Positions 7,629 through 16,797 of a stretch of 64,000 nt of DNA are shown piece by piece. The DNA lies in contig CAUHAO010000001.1 in the NCBI GenBank assembly GCA_959604355.1, positions 1 to 64,000 of the forward strand, in the 5' to 3' direction. Made by a program: the position numbers and the translations under genes. The notes beneath the pieces are model-generated. The model made no database searches, was not told the DNA's origin, and worked only from the letters and a program-made list of their open reading frames with translations. Numbering within the stretch: the first letter of the stretch is position 1; each line of letters opens with the position of its first letter. This stretch comes from an uncultured Eubacteriales bacterium (lineage in GTDB: Bacteria > Bacillota > Clostridia > Oscillospirales > UBA644).

Positions 7629-8804
7629 TTACTGCTGCTGTTTTGCTTTGTATTCCATAAGAAGCGCATTTATCTTCTTCGCGGGCTCGAGCAGTTTTGT
7701 AACAGACTGGTTCTTATGCATCGCAAGGATGAAGTATGCGATGTATTTGGAGACGTCGGCGCCGATATACCACGGCTGGGCGAGCATTTCGGGGCTCTGA
7801 TAGGTGAGATTTGTGGAAATGACGTAATCGAACACGCCGTTCTTATATGCTTCCTTGAATTTGTCAAGTCCTTCGGTGAAGAGCGCATATGTTGCGGTGA
7901 GGAATATACGACGAGCGCCATCCTTCTTGAGGTCATACGCAAGGCTGAGCATGGATTCGCCCGAGGCGATTATGTCATCCGCTACGAGTATGTCCTTGCC
8001 TTTGACGGAAGAACCGAGGTATTCGTGAGCGATTATCGGGTTTCTGCCGTTGACGATGGTGGAATAGTCTCGTCTTTTGTAGAACATACCGAGGTCAAGG
8101 CTCATGACGGAGGAGTAGTAAATGTTTCTGTTCATTGCGCCTTCGTCGGGGCTGACGACCATGAGGTGATCTTTATCTATTGTAATATCGGGGACTCTGT
8201 GGAACAGCGCCTTGAGTATCTGGTATGTCGGCATCGCGTTGTCGAAGCCCATCAAAGGTGTGGCGTTCTGAACGCGGGGGTCATGCGCGTCGAAAGTGAT
8301 GACGTTGGCAACTCCCATGTTCTGCAGTTCCTGCAGGCTCTGTGCCGCGTCAAGACTCTCTCGGGAGCTTCTCTTGTGCTGACGGCCGCCGTAGAGTATA
8401 GGCATTATAACCGTTATTCTCTGTGCTTTGCCTCCGATAGCTCCGATTATACGCTTCAGATCCTGAAAATGGTCATCGGGGGACATCGGTACCTGCTGAC
8501 CGAACATGGAATATTTGCAGTTATAGTTGCCGACATCGGTGATGATATACATATCGTATCCGCGTACGGTCTCGCCGATGAGACCTTTGCCGTCGCCGGT
8601 ATAGAAACGCGGGCAGGAAGCCTTTATTATTAAGGACTCTCTGTCTTCTTTGTTGTCGATTATGCCGGGATTGTTCTCATAATAGTATTTCATCAGATGT
8701 CCGTCGATCATTTTACCGAGATCACGGGCGCTTTCCATGGGGATTATACCGATGGGAAAGAAATCCGTCTGGAAGTTAAGCATTGATATAGGCTGTCCGT
8801 CCAT
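7629..8804 (-). CDS. prs: Ribose-phosphate pyrophosphokinase (PRPP synthetase), divergent long form
   Basis: The product is 391 residues, longer than the usual 310-320. It makes PRPP from ribose 5-phosphate and ATP. Both halves of the type I phosphoribosyltransferase fold are present: a YGGRQHKRSSRESLDA loop (138-153), FDAHDPRVQN (171-180) and the PRPP-binding DILVADDIIASGESM (271-285). The extra length is an N-terminal extension and insertions between standard blocks, as in a Clostridia subgroup of Prs-like proteins. The ribosome site is GGGAGG before ATG 8804. It is the first gene of a two-gene unit with the nucleotidase and is driven from 8855-8883. Confidence 0.85.
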   Translation of the reverse strand: MDGQPISMLNFQTDFFPIGIIPMESARDLGKMIDGHLMKYYYENNPGIIDNKEDRESLIIKASCPRFYTGDGKGLIGETVRGYDMYIITDVGNYNCKYSMFGQQVPMSPDDHFQDLKRIIGAIGGKAQRITVIMPILYGGRQHKRSSRESLDAAQSLQELQNMGVANVITFDAHDPRVQNATPLMGFDNAMPTYQILKALFHRVPDITIDKDHLMVVSPDEGAMNRNIYYSSVMSLDLGMFYKRRDYSTIVNGRNPIIAHEYLGSSVKGKDILVADDIIASGESMLSLAYDLKKDGARRIFLTATYALFTEGLDKFKEAYKNGVFDYVISTNLTYQSPEMLAQPWYIGADVSKYIAYFILAMHKNQSVTKLLEPAKKINALLMEYKAKQQQ

Positions 8805-8854
8805 AATGGGCCTCCCGAAAACTTATATATTGTATTTATTTCAACGTTATTTTT

Positions 8855-8883
8855 ATTATAATATAATTTCTCAAAAAAATCAA
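8855..8883 (-). promoter_or_regulatory. Sigma-A promoter of prs
   Basis: Minus strand TTGATT (8883-8878), 17-base spacer, TATAAT (8860-8855), 51 bases upstream of the start codon. Confidence 0.85.
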
Positions 8884-8983
8884 GCCCCGTGTATATAAGT
8901 TCAAAAAGAGTTTTTTCTTGTCGATATATGTCAAATCGAAATTCGCCTAAACGCCCCAAAACCGTACGTCGGAGTTCAATGTT

Positions 8984-9012
8984 TTGACACATAAATATCG
9001 TAATATTTATAT
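8984..9012 (+). promoter_or_regulatory. Possible promoter of the VTC-domain gene
   Basis: TTGACA at 8984-8989 with a poor TTATAT-like -10 at 9007-9012, 26 bases upstream of the ATG at 9038. The -35 is good, the -10 weak. Confidence 0.45.
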
Positions 9013-9037
9013 AGAACCTTCTGAAAGGAGACATTAG

Positions 9038-9793
9038 ATGCAGATAACCTCGTCTTTCAGCCGATACGAGAAAAAATACCTTTTGACGGTTGAGCAGAAG
9101 GAAGAACTCCTCGGACGTATAGGCGAATATATACAGGCCGACGCGTACAGTATGGGCAACGCGATGTACCGTATCTGCAATATTTATTTCGACACGGAAA
9201 ATTCCGACGTGATAAGATATTCGCTTTCATCTCCGTTCTACAAGGAAAAACTCCGTCTGCGCACATACGACACTCCGAAGTCGATGGATCAGAACGCGTT
9301 TCTCGAGATAAAGAAAAAGGTTAACCGGCTTGTGCTCAAACGCCGTGCGACGCTTACTCTCGGGCAGGCGTATGAGTTTCTTGAAACACGCAGGCGCCCG
9401 CAGGCACTGAGTTATATAAACAATCAGGTTCTTGACGAGATAGAGTATTATTTAGCCGTCAATCCCGTTCGCCCGGCGGTATACATCGCCTACGACAGAG
9501 CGGCGTATTACGATAAAAACGATCCCTCTCTGCGCATAACCTTTGATAAAAACATAATCACACGGCGCGACGACCTGTACCTTGAACACGGCGTACATGG
9601 GCAGAATCTTCTCGGCGAAAATGAATGGCTCATGGAGATCAAAGTATCATCCGCGATGCCTCTTTGGCTCGCCAGACCGCTCGTGCAGATGGGACTTTTC
9701 CCCCGCAGTTTCTCAAAATACGGCACCGAATATGCCAATACCGTCAATGAAAACCGCGACATAAAACGAAATGAGGACTCTTACGATGATTGA
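9038..9793 (+). CDS. VTC-domain (polyphosphate polymerase-like) protein
   Basis: The 251-residue protein matches the VTC/CYTH-like tunnel fold: the start FSRYEKKYLLTVEQKEEL, the basic strands YKEKLRLRTYD and FLEIKKKVNRLVLKRRA, the YDRAAY motif and a late LMEIKVSS. In fungi this domain polymerises ATP gamma-phosphate into polyphosphate; bacterial homologues beside DUF4956 proteins are mostly uncharacterised. The charged tunnel residues (Lys, Arg, Glu on alternating strands) appear intact. An AAAGGAG ribosome site precedes the ATG. It overlaps the next gene by 8 bases, so the two are translationally coupled. Confidence 0.82.
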   Translation: MQITSSFSRYEKKYLLTVEQKEELLGRIGEYIQADAYSMGNAMYRICNIYFDTENSDVIRYSLSSPFYKEKLRLRTYDTPKSMDQNAFLEIKKKVNRLVLKRRATLTLGQAYEFLETRRRPQALSYINNQVLDEIEYYLAVNPVRPAVYIAYDRAAYYDKNDPSLRITFDKNIITRRDDLYLEHGVHGQNLLGENEWLMEIKVSSAMPLWLARPLVQMGLFPRSFSKYGTEYANTVNENRDIKRNEDSYDD

Positions 9794-10484
9794 AAGATTT
9801 TTTGCCACACAGTTCGGCACGACCTTTACCCTGGGCTCTTCTCTGCTGATAGTCGGTGTAGCCGCACTCCTTGGTATTCTTATAAGCCTTACATACATGG
9901 CGTGCAACAGACGTATCGGATATAATGTATCATTTGTCTTGTCTATAATAATTCTCCCGACCGTGATTTCCTTTATAATAATGCTTATCGGCAACAATGT
10001 TGCCCGCGCGTTCACGCTTGCGGGTTCCCTCTCAATAATCCGCTACCGCAGCGAGCAAACATCTGCCAAAGACCTGTCATATCTGCTTTTCGGTCTTGCG
10101 ATGGGTCTTGCGTGCGGCATAGGCTATATAGGCTACGCGATGCTTTTCACGGTGCTTTTCTGTATCTGCTTCATCATCATTTCGCGCCTGCGGTTCGGTG
10201 AGCGTAAATATTCGTATATGACGCTCAAAATACTCATGCCCGAAAACCTTAACTATCAGGATGCTTTCGACGATATTCTCAAAGAATATACGACCGACTA
10301 TGAGATGCTTAAAGTCCGCACGACGGATTTCGGCACTATGTTCGAGGTCACGTTCCGCATCGCGATGCTTGCGTCTGTCAATCAGAAGGAATTCATCGAC
10401 AAACTCCGTACACGCAACGGCAATATGAATATAGTCCTTACTATGCGCAACCGCGAAAACATCCTTGTCATCGCGGACAAATAA
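9786..10484 (+). CDS. DUF4956 integral membrane protein
   Basis: The start at 9786 is chosen over 9771 because a GAGG site precedes it at usual spacing. The product is 232 residues: about four transmembrane helices in the first 130, with the conserved cytoplasmic loop LAGSLSIIRYRSEQTSAKDL, followed by a soluble C-terminal domain (about 145-232). The family is known mainly from its pairing with VTC-domain proteins; it may anchor the polymerase or pass polyphosphate across the membrane (inference). The CotH-type kinase often found with this pair is absent here. A terminator follows directly. Confidence 0.8.
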   Translation: MIERFFATQFGTTFTLGSSLLIVGVAALLGILISLTYMACNRRIGYNVSFVLSIIILPTVISFIIMLIGNNVARAFTLAGSLSIIRYRSEQTSAKDLSYLLFGLAMGLACGIGYIGYAMLFTVLFCICFIIISRLRFGERKYSYMTLKILMPENLNYQDAFDDILKEYTTDYEMLKVRTTDFGTMFEVTFRIAMLASVNQKEFIDKLRTRNGNMNIVLTMRNRENILVIADK

Positions 10485-10497
10485 AAACAAGGATTTC

Positions 10498-10526
10498 AGA
10501 GAGCCCTAATGCAGGGCTCTTTTTTC
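10498..10526 (+). terminator. Rho-independent terminator after the VTC/DUF4956 pair
   Basis: Stem AGAGCCCT / AGGGCTCT with loop AATGC, followed by a run of six T. Confidence 0.93.
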
Positions 10527-10594
10527 ATGCCCATTAGACAGTATCCGAAGATTTTGCCGATTGTTACAGAATTTCAAACTCTCGGCAAAACGGC

Positions 10595-10646
10595 TTGACA
10601 AACGTGTCTACATTGTGTAGACTATATATGTCTACAAAGTGTAGAC
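10595..10646 (+). promoter_or_regulatory. BlaI-type promoter with two palindromic operators
   Basis: -35 TTGACA (10595-10600), 17-base spacer, -10 TAGACT (10618-10623). Two near-identical perfect palindromes, GTCTACATTGTGTAGAC (10606-10622) and GTCTACAAAGTGTAGAC (10630-10646), sit 24 bases apart. Each contains TACA-N3-TGTA, the core recognised by BlaI/MecI repressors. The first covers the spacer and -10, the second the transcription start, so the repressor made just downstream should autoregulate. Confidence 0.92.
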
Positions 10647-10665
10647 AGAAAAGGAAGGCAGCATT

Positions 10666-11031
10666 ATGGATGATATCAGACTTGGTGCGGTGGAAGCCCG
10701 TTTCGCGGGAATTATATGGGAAAACGAGCCCGTGACAACGGTGCAGCTCATCGGGATTTGCGAAAAAGAACTGAAATGGAAGCGTACGACGACATATACG
10801 GTGCTCAAAAGGCTTTGCGAGCGCGGTTTATTCGTCAACAACGGCGGCGTGATAACGTCCGCGATGAATAAAAATGATTTCAATTCCGCGCAGAGCGAAA
10901 AATTCGTCGAGGAGCGTTTCAACGGCTCTCTGCCCGCGTTTATAGCAGCTTTTACGGCACACCGCAAGCTTTCCGATGCGGAGATAAACGAGATAAGAGC
11001 GATGATAGAAGCAAGCCGCGGGGAGAATTGA
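10666..11031 (+). CDS. BlaI/MecI/CopY-family winged-helix repressor
   Basis: The 121-residue protein has the family layout: an N-terminal winged helix (about 5-75) with PVTTVQLIGICEKELKWKRTTTYTVLKRLCERGLF as recognition region (quoted here as positions 24-58; key residues WKRTTTYTVLKRL) and a C-terminal dimerisation helix bundle (about 80-118). It should bind the two operators at 10606-10646 as dimers and be cleaved after a signal from the membrane protease encoded next. A GGAAGG ribosome site precedes the ATG. Only one base separates its stop from the next start. Confidence 0.9.
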   Translation: MDDIRLGAVEARFAGIIWENEPVTTVQLIGICEKELKWKRTTTYTVLKRLCERGLFVNNGGVITSAMNKNDFNSAQSEKFVEERFNGSLPAFIAAFTAHRKLSDAEINEIRAMIEASRGEN

Positions 11032-11032
11032 C

Positions 11033-13030
11033 ATGAGCGAAGTGTTTCTCAAGGTCATCAATATGAGTATCGCCGCGGGTTGGCTCGTCGCGGCGGTCGT
11101 GCTGCTACGCAGCGTGTTCAGGAAGATGCCGAAGTTCGTTATGTGCATTCTCTGGGGCGTCGTCGCGCTGAGACTCATATGTCCGTTCACGGTGCAAAGC
11201 AAAGTCAGCCTTGTTCCCAGCGCGGAAACTTTTCCGTCGGAAATCATTTCGTCACAAGATGCCTCTTTTCGCGTTGAAACGGGCTTTTATGAACTCAATT
11301 CTCGCGTCAGCGAATATATTGCGGAGCATTATCCTGAAGACGTGGCTGCTGACGCGAACAATGCCGTTGATACCGTTACTGTGCTCTCGGCGGTGTGGCT
11401 CTCAGGCATCGCTGCTATGCTCGTGTACGCGCTCGTATCGTGGATGAAAGTCAGGCGCCGGGTGCGGGAAGCGGCGTTCTCGCAGGATAATATATGGGTC
11501 TGCGACGGTTTGCAGTCACCGTTCATCCTCGGCATTTTCCGCCCGCGGATATATCTGCCGTCCGACCTCGGAGGCACAGCTCAGGCGCACGTTATCGCGC
11601 ACGAAAATGCGCATTTGAGGCGCAAAGACCACCTGTGGAAGCCTATCGGATTTCTGCTGCTGGCGGTGTATTGGTTCAATCCGCTGATGTGGCTTGCATA
11701 CATACTGCTTTGTCGCGATATCGAAGCCGCGTGCGACGAAAAGGTCATATCCGAGATGAATACCGACGGACGTGCGGAGTATTCGGAGAGCCTGCTTGAA
11801 TGCAGTATTCCGCGCAGGGCGGTCACGGCGTGTCCGCTTGCATTCGGTGAAACAGGTGTGAAAGGAAGAGTGAAAAATGTGCTCAATTATAAAAAGCCCG
11901 CGTTCTGGGTGATATTCGTATCGCTCGTACTCTGCGCGGCGGTCGCAGTATGCTTTCTTACCGATCCCATTGCCGGGCGGCTGTGGGATATCGAGAACAT
12001 TGAAAAGGATATGTTTAACGACATTTTGTTTGTTTCGGTGGCACACGGCGGCGACGTGAAAACATATACCGATTACACCTCAGACGACCTTGTCGAACGA
12101 ACGTTGAAAAACATAAAGATAGATAAAAAACCGATGTCGCTGTCGTTCAACGAAAAATTTACGGCGACTTTTGCTCTGAAGGTTTACAGCAGAAAGACTT
12201 TCAGAGACCCTGTCACGCTAAATTTCAATACCGACGCGTCACAGGTACAGTTTGACGGTTCCGACGGACAGTCCTGTATATATCGCATCAAAAATCCCGG
12301 AACGGTGCGGGATATGTTCGGTAAACTTACAAAAGCCGTTCCCGCGGAGGATCGAGAATTTGAGACTTATGTAATGAATACTCCGAGCAGGGTGAGCGAG
12401 GGGTTTATTGATGTCTCACCGTCATTCACATTGAGCAAGAGAGACAAAACATTCACGTTTTATTTCTCACTGATAAGCAGTTATATAGCTCACGGGCATT
12501 ACGAGCTCACGGACGACAAGCTTGTCATGAGTACCGACGACGGGTACGGATTTGTATATACGTTCAGGGTCGGTGACGGTATATTCTTTTACGATGAGGC
12601 AGAGTCGAACGGTATGATGATAGGCACGGATATCGAGGACGGGGCTGTGTTTTACCGTACCGATTCCAATAACGGGGCATTCGTTTACACTCCTTTGGAC
12701 CGTATCCAAGCCGACATCGACGGGGACGGTAAAGATGAGTGCTGCGAGCTTACCTGGGGCCCCACGTCGGGCATATATTCTTTTTATTTCATAGCCTTCA
12801 AAGACGACGATGTACTGTGTAAGGATTTGTTTACACAGTTCTCTGCCGGCGGAACGTATAATCTAGATGATTTGTTTTTCGAAAAAGGTGACGACGGCAC
12901 TCTTTACGTCTGCTCTGGTCCGTATATGGATTACGGCGCGAAAAAGATAGTTGATTATCGCTTTGCCGTAAGTTTTGAAAACGGGCATGTTTATCTTACG
13001 GACACCGAAAACGGTGAAAGACTTTCGTAA
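11033..13030 (+). CDS. BlaR1/MecR1-like M56 membrane metalloprotease with a non-penicillin sensor domain
   Basis: The 665-residue product has an M56 domain (1-310): helices at about 12-28, 38-53, 115-138, 203-222 and 282-302, and the zinc motif HENAH (190-194) with a third ligand in RDIEAACDEKV. BlaR1 relatives cut the BlaI repressor upon signalling. The 350 residues after the last helix do not show the SxxK, SxN and KTG motifs of a penicillin-binding sensor; they look like a beta-rich extracytoplasmic domain of unknown ligand. The gene is one base from its repressor, so the pair probably senses something other than beta-lactam by direct acylation. No resistance gene follows; the unit ends at 13109-13140. 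Confidence 0.85.
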   Translation: MSEVFLKVINMSIAAGWLVAAVVLLRSVFRKMPKFVMCILWGVVALRLICPFTVQSKVSLVPSAETFPSEIISSQDASFRVETGFYELNSRVSEYIAEHYPEDVAADANNAVDTVTVLSAVWLSGIAAMLVYALVSWMKVRRRVREAAFSQDNIWVCDGLQSPFILGIFRPRIYLPSDLGGTAQAHVIAHENAHLRRKDHLWKPIGFLLLAVYWFNPLMWLAYILLCRDIEAACDEKVISEMNTDGRAEYSESLLECSIPRRAVTACPLAFGETGVKGRVKNVLNYKKPAFWVIFVSLVLCAAVAVCFLTDPIAGRLWDIENIEKDMFNDILFVSVAHGGDVKTYTDYTSDDLVERTLKNIKIDKKPMSLSFNEKFTATFALKVYSRKTFRDPVTLNFNTDASQVQFDGSDGQSCIYRIKNPGTVRDMFGKLTKAVPAEDREFETYVMNTPSRVSEGFIDVSPSFTLSKRDKTFTFYFSLISSYIAHGHYELTDDKLVMSTDDGYGFVYTFRVGDGIFFYDEAESNGMMIGTDIEDGAVFYRTDSNNGAFVYTPLDRIQADIDGDGKDECCELTWGPTSGIYSFYFIAFKDDDVLCKDLFTQFSAGGTYNLDDLFFEKGDDGTLYVCSGPYMDYGAKKIVDYRFAVSFENGHVYLTDTENGERLS

Positions 13031-13108
13031 ATGCAGACATATATACCGAGGAAGGCATACTGAGGAAGGCGCGGTGCACATTCTGCCATATATCCATAAT
13101 ACTTATAT

Positions 13109-13140
13109 AAGAGGAGCGGCTCTGTTTCGTTCCTCTTTTT
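13109..13140 (+). terminator. Terminator after the BlaI/BlaR1-like unit
   Basis: Stem AAGAGGA / TCCTCTT with a loop of about 15 bases that may pair further, then TTTT. It lies 78 bases past the stop. Confidence 0.7.
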
Positions 13141-13199
13141 GCGTTTGTGTCAGAACGTTGACAAAATTTGTATTTATTATAAAAAAACAGAATTACCCC

Positions 13200-13262
13200 T
13201 TGACAAATGGGGAAAATAGTGGTAAATTATCCGTGTTGGCACTCAAAACATGTGAGTGCTAA
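13200..13262 (+). promoter_or_regulatory. Heat-shock promoter with CIRCE operator
   Basis: -35 TTGACA (13200-13205), 17-base spacer, -10 TAAATT (13223-13228), then the CIRCE inverted repeat at 13236-13262: TTGGCACTC-N9-GAGTGCTAA, one mismatch from consensus. HrcA bound here represses hrcA-grpE-dnaK-dnaJ. Confidence 0.96.
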
Positions 13263-13280
13263 AACCGAAGGGGGTTAAAC

Positions 13281-14300
13281 ATGGATCTCGATGAACGTAA
13301 AAAACGCATACTTGATTCGGTCATATCCTCTTATATTGCGACGGGCGAACCCGTAGGGTCGAAGACATTGCTTGACAGCCTTGAACTCGGCGTTTCAAGT
13401 GCAACTGTACGAAGCGAGATGAACGAGCTTGAAAAACTGGGCTATCTGTGCAAGCCTCACACCTCGGCGGGGCGTATACCGAGCGAGGATGGACTGAGGT
13501 ATTACGTCAAAACTTCGCTAAATCAGTATACTCTTGATGAAAGAGACCTGAAAATGTTCATGCCGGCGTTCCGTTCATGTGTCGGTCTGTTGGAGATGAT
13601 ACGAAGCGCGTCGTCGTGCCTTGCGGAGTTTTCGGGTTGCACCGTTTTCAGTGCATCTGCCGCGGGCGGGGATAATAAATTCACCTTTGAGGTGATGCCC
13701 GCCGGAAAAAGAACTCTTGCAATAATGGCCATAAGTGACACGGGCACTGTCAAATCCGTATTTACGAAAGCAGATGACGATGTAACCGCCGAAGATGCGC
13801 AGAAACTCACGAAGCTGCTCAATAAAATCTTCGCGAACTTCCCGGTCAATCAGATAGGCGGCGTGAAGGTGATGCTTTTCCGTGATGAGGTCGACCGCAA
13901 CTGCCCGAAGATGAGCTGCGTTGTCGCACCCGTAATAAGCCTTGTTGATAAGATAAAATCATACGAGCTTTATATAAGCGGAAGCGAAAAACTGCTGTCG
14001 TACCCGGAATTTTCAAATGTCGAAGCGGCGAAAGAGTATTTCAGTCTGCTGAGCCGTCATGAGGATATCCTCGGGCAGCTGCTCGAAGCGGAGAAGAACG
14101 GCGACATCAACGTGCGCATAGGTGAGGAAAACAAAATACTCAAAAACCTGCATGCGAGCGTCATTTCCGTCGGAAGCGACGCGAAGATACCGATAGTTAT
14201 CGGAGTTCTCGGTCCGACGCGGATGAATTATTCGAAGGTCATCGCGGGATGCAAGCATGTCATGCTCAGCTTACAGGAGCATATAGATAAAGAATTCTGA
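13281..14300 (+). CDS. hrcA: Heat-inducible transcription repressor HrcA
   Basis: The 339-residue protein is the normal HrcA length. It begins LDERKKRILDSVISSYIATG with the winged-helix domain PVGSKTLLDSLELGVSSATV (about 26-45) and the wing motif GYLCKPHTSAGRIPSE. The rest is the GAF-like and dimerisation region, ending in the family block IGVLGPTRMNYSKVI near residue 310. It represses the class I heat-shock operon through the CIRCE site 18 bases upstream of its start, with GroE known to set its activity. The ribosome site is AGGGGG. First gene of the four-gene chaperone operon. Confidence 0.97.
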   Translation: MDLDERKKRILDSVISSYIATGEPVGSKTLLDSLELGVSSATVRSEMNELEKLGYLCKPHTSAGRIPSEDGLRYYVKTSLNQYTLDERDLKMFMPAFRSCVGLLEMIRSASSCLAEFSGCTVFSASAAGGDNKFTFEVMPAGKRTLAIMAISDTGTVKSVFTKADDDVTAEDAQKLTKLLNKIFANFPVNQIGGVKVMLFRDEVDRNCPKMSCVVAPVISLVDKIKSYELYISGSEKLLSYPEFSNVEAAKEYFSLLSRHEDILGQLLEAEKNGDINVRIGEENKILKNLHASVISVGSDAKIPIVIGVLGPTRMNYSKVIAGCKHVMLSLQEHIDKEF

Positions 14301-14319
14301 CCCGAAAGGAAAAAATAAA

Positions 14320-14847
14320 ATGGCAAAGGAAAAGCACGAAAACAGCGAGAAGAATGAGAAAGATACCGCGCAAAACGGGCAGGAAGTTCAGGAAACTGTC
14401 GAAGCGCCTGCGGCAGAGGAAGAAAAAGCTGCTCCCGTTGACGATATGAAAGACAAATTCCTGCGTCTTGCGGCGGATTTCGATAATTTCAAAAAAAGAA
14501 GCAGAGCCGAAAAGGACGCGCTTTACGGTGTGGCTGTCGCGGACACGGTGGAGAAATTTCTTCCGGTCATAGACGACCTTGAACGTGCACTTGCGGCGGC
14601 AAATGACGAGTCTCCTCTCAAAAAAGGAGTCGAGCAGATACTTTCAAAAGCGTCCGCCGTCATGTCGGGCATGGGTGTTACTGAAATAGGAAAAAAGGGC
14701 GAGAAATTCGATGTCGCGATGCATGAAGCGGTGATGCAATGCCAGAGCGACGAATTCGAAGGAGGCTGCGTGGCAGAAGTGTTCCAGAAAGGCTACAAGC
14801 TCGGCGACAAAGTCATAAGATACGCAAAAGTTAAGGTTACAGAGTGA
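14320..14847 (+). CDS. grpE: Nucleotide exchange factor GrpE
   Basis: The 175-residue protein has an acidic, disordered N-terminal arm (1-45), a long coiled-coil helix (about 46-95; DKFLRLAADFDNFKKRSRAE) and the C-terminal beta-wing (about 120-175) with FDVAMHEAVMQ and GYKLGDKVIRYAKVKV. It releases ADP from DnaK. It lies between hrcA and dnaK, with AAAGGA before the start. Confidence 0.97.
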   Translation: MAKEKHENSEKNEKDTAQNGQEVQETVEAPAAEEEKAAPVDDMKDKFLRLAADFDNFKKRSRAEKDALYGVAVADTVEKFLPVIDDLERALAAANDESPLKKGVEQILSKASAVMSGMGVTEIGKKGEKFDVAMHEAVMQCQSDEFEGGCVAEVFQKGYKLGDKVIRYAKVKVTE

Positions 14848-14896
14848 TCAATCGGCATTTTTATATAAGTAAAACCAATCAGGAGGATAAATAGTT

Positions 14897-16726
14897 ATGT
14901 CTAAAATTATAGGTATAGACCTCGGTACGACAAACTCGTGCGTCGCGGTAATGGAAGGCGGCGAGCCTGTAGTTATCGCAAATTCCGAAGGCGCAAGAAC
15001 GACGCCCTCTGTCGTCGCGTTTTCCAAGACGGGTGAACGCGTTGTCGGTCAGGCGGCAAAACGTCAGGCGATAACGAACCCCGACAGAACCGTTATCTCC
15101 ATAAAGAGAGAAATGGGTTCTAACTACAAAGTTCATATTGATAACGATGATTACACTCCCGAAATGATCTCCGCGATGATTCTTCAGAAGATGAAGACCG
15201 AGGCAGAGGCATATCTCGGCGAAAAAGTCACGCAGGCGGTCATTACCGTTCCCGCGTATTTCAGCGACGCACAGCGTCAGGCAACAAAGAACGCGGGCAC
15301 TATCGCGGGACTCGAAGTACTGCGTATAATCAATGAGCCCACGGCGGCGGCCCTCGCTTACGGCGTCGACAAAGAGACTGAACAGAAGGTAATGGTATAC
15401 GACCTCGGCGGCGGTACGTTCGATGTATCCATACTCGATATCGGTGACGGCGTGTTTGAAGTCCTTGCAACCAGCGGTAACAACCGTCTCGGCGGCGACG
15501 ACTTCGATAAACGTATAATGGATTACCTTGTCGGCGAATTCAAGCGTGACAACGGTATTGATCTTTCCGCAGACAAGATGGCTATGCAGAGACTTAAGGA
15601 AGCAGCTGAAAAGGCGAAGATAGAGCTTTCCGGTATGGCATCCTCGAACATAAACCTTCCCTTCATCACCGCAGACGCTACCGGGCCGAAGCATCTTGAC
15701 ATCACTCTTACGAGAGCAAAATTCAACGAACTTACGGCAGACCTCGTCGAAGCGACGATGATTCCTGTCAGAAAAGCGCTTTCCGACGCGGGTCTTACCC
15801 CCGACAAGATCGACAAAGTCCTTCTCGTCGGCGGCTCTTCCAGAATCCCGGCGGTTCAGGAAGCTCTCAAAAAGTTTATCAATAAAGAACCTCATAAGGG
15901 TATAAATCCCGACGAATGTGTCGCTATCGGTGCGGCGATCCAGGCCGGTATCCTCGGCGGCGACGTTACGGGTCTTGTTTTGCTCGACGTTACTCCGCTT
16001 TCGCTCGGCGTTGAGACATACGGCGGCGTATTCACCAGAGTCATCGACAGAAACACCACAATCCCCGTAAAGAAGAGTCAGATCTTCACAACCGCAGCTG
16101 ACGGACAGACGAGCGTCGAAGTTCACGTCCTTCAGGGTGAACGTGAGATGGCTGCCGACAATAAGACTCTCGGCAGATTCAACCTTGACGGTATTCCGCC
16201 GGCTCCGAAGCAGGTTCCTCAGATCGAGGTCACATTCGATATCGATGCAAACGGCATCGTAAATGTTTACGCAAAAGACAAGGGCACGAACAAGGAGCAA
16301 CATATCACCATCACCGCATCCTCCAACATGTCCAAGGAAGATGTTGAAAAGGCCGTGGCTGATGCTGAAAAATTCGCGGCTGAAGACAAGAAACGCCGCG
16401 AAGAGGTTGAAGTACGCAACAATGCAGATCAGGTCGCTTATCAGTGCGAAAAGACCCTTAACGAGGCCGGAGACAAGATTCCCGAGGCTGAAAAGAATGA
16501 GATGACCGAAAAGATCAATCATCTCAAAGAGACCGCAAAGGGCACGGATACCGAGGCTATCAAGAAGGAGACCGAGGAAGTCCAGCAGGCGTTCTACAAG
16601 ATCGCGGAGAAGCTCTACGCGCAGACTCAGCAGGCTCAGGGTGCTCCGACAGACGGAACACAGTCCGGCAGCGGTAACGGCGGCGCTGATTATACCGTTG
16701 TTGACGATGATAACGGCAATAAATAA
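14897..16726 (+). CDS. dnaK: Chaperone DnaK (Hsp70)
   Basis: The 609-residue Hsp70 has all family landmarks: IGIDLGTTNSCVAV (5-18), the NEPTAAALAYG motif, VYDLGGGTFDVSIL, the VLLVGGSSRIPAVQ motif and the linker GLVLLDVTPLSLG leading to the peptide-binding domain. The C-terminal tail is Gly/Gln-rich rather than ending EEVD, as usual for bacteria. It refolds proteins with DnaJ and GrpE. AGGAGG lies 10 bases before the ATG. A long open frame on the opposite strand (14879-16522) is an artefact of codon bias. Confidence 0.99.
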   Translation: MSKIIGIDLGTTNSCVAVMEGGEPVVIANSEGARTTPSVVAFSKTGERVVGQAAKRQAITNPDRTVISIKREMGSNYKVHIDNDDYTPEMISAMILQKMKTEAEAYLGEKVTQAVITVPAYFSDAQRQATKNAGTIAGLEVLRIINEPTAAALAYGVDKETEQKVMVYDLGGGTFDVSILDIGDGVFEVLATSGNNRLGGDDFDKRIMDYLVGEFKRDNGIDLSADKMAMQRLKEAAEKAKIELSGMASSNINLPFITADATGPKHLDITLTRAKFNELTADLVEATMIPVRKALSDAGLTPDKIDKVLLVGGSSRIPAVQEALKKFINKEPHKGINPDECVAIGAAIQAGILGGDVTGLVLLDVTPLSLGVETYGGVFTRVIDRNTTIPVKKSQIFTTAADGQTSVEVHVLQGEREMAADNKTLGRFNLDGIPPAPKQVPQIEVTFDIDANGIVNVYAKDKGTNKEQHITITASSNMSKEDVEKAVADAEKFAAEDKKRREEVEVRNNADQVAYQCEKTLNEAGDKIPEAEKNEMTEKINHLKETAKGTDTEAIKKETEEVQQAFYKIAEKLYAQTQQAQGAPTDGTQSGSGNGGADYTVVDDDNGNK

Positions 16727-16797
16727 GATAATATAAACGCGGATTTGCCGGAGGCGGAAGAGCTTTCGGCAAATTCCGTCGCGTAACAGAGGATAAT

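Noticed and set aside
14879..16522. 547-residue open frame on the minus strand opposite dnaK
   Set aside because: It is a mirror of dnaK codon bias, has low-complexity composition, matches no family I know, and lies fully inside an unmistakable gene.
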